Of a DNA stretch of 64,000 nucleotides, positions 60,179 through 64,000 are shown in pieces. The translations under genes were made by a program, and so were the position numbers. Below the pieces are notes generated by a model, which did not search any database, was not told the DNA's origin, and was given only the letters and a program-made list of their open reading frames with translations. Where the stretch lies: NCBI RefSeq assembly GCF_049896245.1, contig NZ_JAFCTX010000022.1, positions 16,021 through 80,020 of the forward strand, written 5' to 3'. How positions within the stretch are numbered: position 1 is the first letter of the stretch; each line of letters starts with the position of its first letter. The DNA is from Cypionkella sp049896245 (GTDB lineage: Bacteria > Pseudomonadota > Alphaproteobacteria > Rhodobacterales > Rhodobacteraceae).

Positions 60179-61222
60179 TCACGCGACGCGCGAACGTATC
60201 CGTTTGTAGTCCCGCGCCCAAGCTTCGGCAAAGCGCAGCACTTGGGTCTCTGTCACATCCGGCCCCAGCGAGATGCGGATCGCCTGACCCGCCGCCTCAT
60301 CCGCAAATCCCATCGCCTTCAGCACCCGACTGGCGCGCACTTTGCCGCTGGAACAGGCCGACCCCGCCGAGACCGCAAACCCCGCCAGATCCATCGCCAT
60401 CACCTGGGTTTCGCCCTTCCAGCCGGGCGCAATCAGGTTCAGCGTGTTCGGCAAACGTTTCGCTTTATTCCCGACTGAAATAATCTCAAATACCATGGCG
60501 GACAATGCTGAATCTAGAATATTTCTAATTTCAGCCACGCGGTCCCAAACCCCATCCGCCAGATCGCGCGCAGCAGCCTCTGCCGCCGCCGCAAAGCCTG
60601 CGATGCCGATCAGGTTTTCGGTGCCAGCCCGCCTGCCCATTTCCTGCCCGCCGCCCTTCAACTGGGACGCCACATCCAAGCCCTGCCGCAGCACCAAAGC
60701 GCCGATGCCTTTCGGGCCACCCAGCTTATGCGCCGACACAAGCCCCATCTCGCAACCCAGCCAGTTGAACGCCAGTGGCAGCTTGCCAAAGCCTTGAGTC
60801 AAATCAGAAACTGCCAAGCCTTGCGGTAAATCCTGCACCACGCCGGTCTCCGAATTCGCCAGTTGCAGCGCAGTCCGCGAGGGGTCAAGCACCGTCACCC
60901 GGCCTTCCGAATCCACCGAAAGAGCTGCCTCACACCACGCCGAAACCGCCTCATGCTCCACTTGCGCACAGACCAAACCCCGCCCCGCACAAGCCAAAGC
61001 CGCAGCCTCGGTCGCCCCCGAGGTGAACACGATATCCGCGCCCTCAGCCCCCAGCGCAGAGGCAATTTTCCGCCGCGAGCGTTCCATCAACGCCTTTGCC
61101 GCCCGCCCCTCGGCATGGACCGAAGATGGATTGCCCACCACCTCCATCGCCGCAATCATCGCCGCGCGCGCTTCAAGGCGCAGCGGCGTGGTCGCGTTCC
61201 AATCGAGGTAAATCCGGTTCAT
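60179..61222 (-). CDS. Cysteine desulfurase of the IscS/NifS group
   Basis: A 347-residue PLP enzyme. NRIYLDWNATTPLRLEAR begins the fold, the PLP lysine is in GLVSAHKLGGPKGIGALV, and the catalytic loop is VSAGSACSSGKVR. It is shorter than E. coli IscS and lacks the usual C-terminal extension. It stands between iscR (overlap of four bases) and sufB. So the operon has two desulfurases of different type; this one may serve tRNA thiolation or act with SufS. Confidence 0.93.
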   Translation of the reverse strand: MNRIYLDWNATTPLRLEARAAMIAAMEVVGNPSSVHAEGRAAKALMERSRRKIASALGAEGADIVFTSGATEAAALACAGRGLVCAQVEHEAVSAWCEAALSVDSEGRVTVLDPSRTALQLANSETGVVQDLPQGLAVSDLTQGFGKLPLAFNWLGCEMGLVSAHKLGGPKGIGALVLRQGLDVASQLKGGGQEMGRRAGTENLIGIAGFAAAAEAAARDLADGVWDRVAEIRNILDSALSAMVFEIISVGNKAKRLPNTLNLIAPGWKGETQVMAMDLAGFAVSAGSACSSGKVRASRVLKAMGFADEAAGQAIRISLGPDVTETQVLRFAEAWARDYKRIRSRVA

Positions 61223-61695
61223 TCGTCCACCACATCCACCACCCGGAACAGTGCAGGCACCGCAGGGCATGGGGTCATCGCGTTGCCGATCACATCCGAG
61301 AGGCGCGTTTGGTGCAAAAACACATAGACATGCGCCGAAAGCCCCTCCCACAGCCGATTGGTCAGGCTTTGCGCTCGGCTTCCCGACACGCCACCCGAGG
61401 CCCCCGCTCCCGAATGCATTGCATCGACATTTTCCTCAACCGCCTCCATCACCTCAGATATCCGAATTGAATCCGGGCTGCGCGCCAGACGGTAGCCGCC
61501 TCCCGGCCCGCGCACCGCTTCCACCAAACCGGCGCGGCGCAGCTTGACGAACAACTGCTCCAGATAGGGCAGCGACAGATCCTGCCGCTTGGCAATCGCC
61601 GCCAGCGACATCAGATCATCACTGCCTTTGACCTCGGCCAAAGCCAGATCGGCCAGCGCTACCATCGCGTAACGCCCCTTGGTCGATAGTTTCAT
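61219..61695 (-). CDS. iscR: IscR-like Rrf2 regulator without cluster cysteines
   Basis: A 158-residue regulator that heads the suf operon. Residues 1-80 are a winged helix (MKLSTKGRYAMVALADLALAE, ... YLEQLFVKLRRAGLVEAVRGPGGGYRLAR). The place where E. coli IscR has its three cluster cysteines reads VDAMHSGAGASGGVSGSRAQSLTNRLWEGLS: none is present. The only cysteine is Cys143, in TPCPAVP. The IscR of Rhodobacter sphaeroides is reported to be of a divergent Fe-S type, so this may be a group feature. The start at 61695 removes an implausible N-terminal extension. Confidence 0.9.
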   Translation of the reverse strand: MKLSTKGRYAMVALADLALAEVKGSDDLMSLAAIAKRQDLSLPYLEQLFVKLRRAGLVEAVRGPGGGYRLARSPDSIRISEVMEAVEENVDAMHSGAGASGGVSGSRAQSLTNRLWEGLSAHVYVFLHQTRLSDVIGNAMTPCPAVPALFRVVDVVDE

Positions 61696-61786
61696 GCCCA
61701 GCACCCACCCAATTTCGTGACTATCCATTGACGTCGGGGGTGCGTCCGCTTAACTCAACCCCAGTCTATGAGCGGTTTTGCCGCTT

Positions 61787-61799
61787 TAGAATGGTTCTA
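61787..61799. promoter_or_regulatory. Iron-responsive IscR box (Iron-Rhodo-box-like) within divergent promoters
   Basis: TAGAA-TGG-TTCTA is a perfect 5-3-5 palindrome. On the minus strand its first half TAGAAC is a -10 element (61794-61799), 17 bases after TTGACG (61817-61822). On the plus strand it lies in the 17-base spacer between TTGCCG (61778-61783) and TATATC (61801-61806). It matches what I recall of the Iron-Rhodo-box of Rhodobacterales. Bound protein would block both promoters. Confidence 0.75.
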
Positions 61800-61853
61800 G
61801 TATATCCGAGCGAATTCGTCAACAATTCGTTCAGAAACAGGCACGGAGCTTAC

Positions 61854-62513
61854 ATGCCCGAAGTTATTTTCGCCGGCCCAGAAGGCCGCCTCGAAGCGCG
61901 TTACCATCCGCAAAAAGAGCGTGATGCGCCGATTGCCATCGTGCTGCATCCGCATCCGGCTTACGGCGGCACGATGAACAACAAGGTTGTCTACAACCTG
62001 CACTACGCTTTTTACAACCTTGGCTTCACCGTGATGCGGTTCAACTTCCGTGGCGTCGGGCGTTCGCAGGGTGAATATGACATGGGCATTGGCGAGCTGT
62101 CGGATGCCGCCAGCGCTTTGGATTACCTGCAAAGCATGAACCAGAACGCCAAGCATTGCTGGGTGGCCGGGTTCTCTTTCGGCGCGTGGATCGGCATGCA
62201 ACTGCTGATGCGTCGGCCCGAGATTACCGGATTTATTTCAGTCGCCCCGCCGGCGAACCTGTATGATTTCAGCTTCCTCGCGCCCTGCCCGGCGTCTGGC
62301 CTGATCATCAACGGCACCGCCGATAAGGTGGCCCCGCCGAAAGATACCACCAATCTGGTGAACAAACTGCACGAGCAGAAGGGCATCACCATCACCCACA
62401 CCCAGATCGAGGGCGCCGATCACTTCTTCAAGGATGAGGAAGCCCATATGAAGCCGATGATCGACACGGTTTCCGGCTATGTGAAGCGTCGTCTCACCGA
62501 AGTGACCCGCTAA
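61854..62513 (+). CDS. Alpha/beta hydrolase
   Basis: A 219-residue hydrolase of the dienelactone/YfhR-like type. After MPEVIFAGPEGRLEARYHP come ALVLHPHPAYGGTMNN-like IAIVLHPHPAYGGTM, the nucleophile elbow VAGFSFGAWIG (Ser), the acid in INGTADKVAP and the histidine in GADHFF. The substrate is unknown. The start at 61854 is chosen; the longer frame to 61728 overlaps the promoters. It is divergent from iscR and shares its control region, which hints at iron- or redox-linked use. Confidence 0.88.
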   Translation: MPEVIFAGPEGRLEARYHPQKERDAPIAIVLHPHPAYGGTMNNKVVYNLHYAFYNLGFTVMRFNFRGVGRSQGEYDMGIGELSDAASALDYLQSMNQNAKHCWVAGFSFGAWIGMQLLMRRPEITGFISVAPPANLYDFSFLAPCPASGLIINGTADKVAPPKDTTNLVNKLHEQKGITITHTQIEGADHFFKDEEAHMKPMIDTVSGYVKRRLTEVTR

Positions 62514-62774
62514 ATGGGCGTCGTCGAGGATATGGGCGATGCGCTCGCCCGCGACGTGATCGCCGCAATGGAAGAACTCGACGACCACCGCCTACCCGAC
62601 AAGGTGTCGAAAGTGCTGCTCGACGCCTCGCCCACCATGCAAGAGGCGTTCCTGACCGCCTACCGCGTCCGCGTCGCCGAGATGCGCGGGCGCAAATTCG
62701 TCGAGGCTTTGCTGAAAGCCAAGCGCGAAGGCACCGCCCCACCGCCGGGGCCCCATATGCAGAGCGGCCATTGA
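62514..62774 (+). CDS. Small conserved-looking protein
   Basis: An 86-residue soluble, helical protein, MGVVEDMGDALARDVIAAMEELDDHRLPDKVSKVLLDASPTMQEAFLTAYRVRVAEMRGRKFVEALLKAKREG. I recognise no domain. It starts right after the stop of the hydrolase gene and overlaps the next start by four bases (TTGA), so it belongs to this operon. Confidence 0.75.
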   Translation: MGVVEDMGDALARDVIAAMEELDDHRLPDKVSKVLLDASPTMQEAFLTAYRVRVAEMRGRKFVEALLKAKREGTAPPPGPHMQSGH

Positions 62775-63373
62775 GCGCCAAGCCCGCTGATACCCGTCTG
62801 GAAGCGCAATTCGCGTTTCTGAATGAGGCAGATCGCCTGAAATCGGTGCTGCGCGCCACGACTTTGTGCGATGGCTCGCGGCGGGAAAACTCTGGCGAAC
62901 ATTCTTGGCACCTCGCGCTTTACGCGCTGGTGCTGGCCGACCAAACCGCCCCCGGCGTCGATATCTCCCGCGTGATCAAGATGCTCTTGGTGCATGATCT
63001 GGTGGAAATCGACGTCGGCGACGTGCCGATCCACTCCGCCAATGGCCTAGCCCATGCCAGCACCGACACTCAAGCCGCCGAATCCCGCGCCGCTGATCGG
63101 ATATTCGGCATGCTTCCTCCCGACCTGCGTGACGACCTGCGCGCCATTTGGGATGAGTTTGAAGCAGCCCTTACCCCCGACGCCATCTTCGCCAAATCGC
63201 TGGACCGCGTGCAGCCGGTGATGGCCAACCTGCAATCGGGCGGTGGCACTTGGATCACCTACAACGTGACGGCGGATCAGTTGGAATCCCGCGTCGGCAG
63301 CAAAATCGCCAAGGGCGCGCCGAGGCTGTGGGATTGGGTGAAAGCGCAAACCTCGGTGTTCTTTGCAAAATGA
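62771..63373 (+). CDS. HD-domain protein (YfbR-like phosphohydrolase)
   Basis: A 200-residue protein starting at TTG 62771. The HD metal-binding pattern is visible: the first histidine in GEHSWHLALYAL, the HD pair in LLVHDLVEIDVGD, and the last aspartate in AKSLDRVQPV. The closest relatives are HD_3 or 5'-nucleotidase (YfbR) phosphohydrolases acting on nucleoside monophosphates. Cotranscribed with its neighbours; it overlaps the following gene by ATGA. Confidence 0.87.
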   Translation: MSAKPADTRLEAQFAFLNEADRLKSVLRATTLCDGSRRENSGEHSWHLALYALVLADQTAPGVDISRVIKMLLVHDLVEIDVGDVPIHSANGLAHASTDTQAAESRAADRIFGMLPPDLRDDLRAIWDEFEAALTPDAIFAKSLDRVQPVMANLQSGGGTWITYNVTADQLESRVGSKIAKGAPRLWDWVKAQTSVFFAK

Positions 63374-63834
63374 GTCCGCGCACCCGTAGCATCGCTATCG
63401 TTCTCTGCCTTGCAATCACGATTCTGTCTGGCGTCAGCTTTGTATACGCAACTGATGGGTTTTACGGGACTGTAGCCCCATCGTTCTGGAGAGCCTTGCA
63501 TCCTACTACGCTTCGGCAATCCGACGATGTGTTTCTTTGTAATTCTATGAATGGCCAAGGAAGCGATGAAGAAGTTTTCGTAATGATGTTCGTGTTGCTA
63601 TCGCCTCTAATTCTGTTCAGGCTCATACGTTTGCAGACGCGTCCAAGCTGGATTGAGTTCTGCATTTTCGGGATTCTGTCTTTGCCATTCTTTATTGGCA
63701 TGTATACGGGCCCGGCCACTTGCGCTGACATTGTGCTAACACTGTATGTCGGCAAGAATCTCGCGCTCGGGCTTTGTTTGCTGGCTTGGACCTTCACAGC
63801 AGCCCTATATCTTAGCATTGGCAAACGCATATAA
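63370..63834 (+). CDS. Unrecognised membrane protein of low GC
   Basis: A 154-residue protein, MSPRTRSIAIVLCLAITILSGVSFVYATDG, with four hydrophobic segments. I recognise no family. Its base composition is clearly richer in A and T than the genes around it. The start overlaps the HD gene stop (ATGA), so translation is coupled. It sits next to an insertion sequence, so it may be a recent arrival or a gene cut from a larger one. Confidence 0.6.
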   Translation: MSPRTRSIAIVLCLAITILSGVSFVYATDGFYGTVAPSFWRALHPTTLRQSDDVFLCNSMNGQGSDEEVFVMMFVLLSPLILFRLIRLQTRPSWIEFCIFGILSLPFFIGMYTGPATCADIVLTLYVGKNLALGLCLLAWTFTAALYLSIGKRI

Positions 63835-63882
63835 GAATTCGGTATACCGTCGCATACCATCTTCCCTTTCACATGATTTTCA

Positions 63883-64000
63883 GGCTCTGTTGCACAAATC
63901 AGCCTGAGGTCGAGTTTTCCCTTCCGCTGGACAGAGTCATCCCACACGTTGAGTTTGCGGCGTTCCAAGTGCCGTAAATCGGTTCAGGATCGCCGCCCTG
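63883..64000 (-). mobile_element. IS5-type insertion sequence, 3' edge
   Basis: The terminal inverted repeat GGCTCTGTTGCACAAATC (63883-63900) is typical of the IS903 group of the IS5 family. The element continues past the window edge. The transposase reads on the minus strand into this end. Confidence 0.8.
63937..64000 (-). CDS. IS5-type transposase, C-terminal end
   Basis: Only the last codons are in the window: RAAILNRFTALGTPQTQRVG, then TGA at 63937-63939. The sequence is typical of the C-terminus of IS5/IS903-group transposases. The stop lies 37 bases inside the inverted repeat. The rest lies beyond 64000. Confidence 0.7.
   Translation of the reverse strand, partial: RAAILNRFTALGTPQTQRVG

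Noticed and set aside
1..64000. CRISPR arrays, prophage, rRNA genes, replication origin
   Set aside because: No regularly spaced repeats, phage structural genes, rRNA sequence or dnaA-type cluster were seen.

Overview
This 64 kb window reads as chromosomal DNA of an alphaproteobacterium of the Rhodobacterales (Rhodobacteraceae). The grounds are the high GC content, the gene order dusB-ntrB-ntrC-ntrY-ntrX-hfq-hflX, a fused ispDF gene, a suf operon headed by an IscR-like regulator without cluster cysteines, and several small proteins typical of that family. The genus cannot be set from the sequence alone. Genes are dense, often overlap by 1-4 bases, and most are housekeeping genes.

Layout. 1-9.2 kb: a cut-off FadL-type porin, two exporters, a nitroreductase, guaA, an orphan MttB-type methyltransferase and a divergent pair of Rhodobacteraceae-specific proteins. 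9.2-17.4 kb: LysE exporter, aquaporin, lipA, cytochromes c' and c, hpt, ratA, cinA, pgpA, ispDF. 17.6-26.5 kb: the nitrogen-control and RNA-chaperone block from dusB to hflX. 26.5-37 kb: penicillin acylase-type enzyme, a beta-hydroxyacid dehydrogenase, an unrecognised 344-residue protein, a SYLF lipoprotein, hemB and mfd. 37-46.5 kb: drug exporter, FrnE-like DsbA, XRE-cupin regulator, a metallophosphoesterase directly joined to a kinase-universal stress fusion, a peptide-binding protein, a candidate sRNA, an RTX protein and the wreck of a 3-hydroxybutyrate dehydrogenase gene. 46.5-54.2 kb: pseudouridine catabolism (psuG, psuK), sthA, rpsB-tsf, a LuxR-type gene broken by an in-frame TAG, rpe and tRNA-Arg(CCG). 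54.2-61.7 kb: the iscR-suf operon on the minus strand. 61.8-64 kb: an alpha/beta hydrolase operon ending in an AT-richer membrane protein gene and the edge of an IS5-type insertion sequence.

How the genes work together. NtrBC and NtrYX are two kinase-regulator pairs in one operon; both regulators lack the sigma-54 contact loop. The suf operon supplies Fe-S clusters to enzymes such as LipA, and a palindrome TAGAA-N3-TTCTA lies across two divergent promoter candidates ahead of iscR. PsuG and PsuK form a short route from pseudouridine to uracil and ribose 5-phosphate.

Most worth a second look: (1) a free-standing promoter, hairpin and terminator at 44136-44246 that looks like a small RNA gene; (2) two copies of a repeat of about 190 bases at 39.7 and 48.5 kb, in the same orientation relative to their neighbours, with compensatory base changes in the terminal hairpin; (3) the kinase-USP fusion joined to a phosphoesterase; (4) the IscR control region; (5) two decaying genes.
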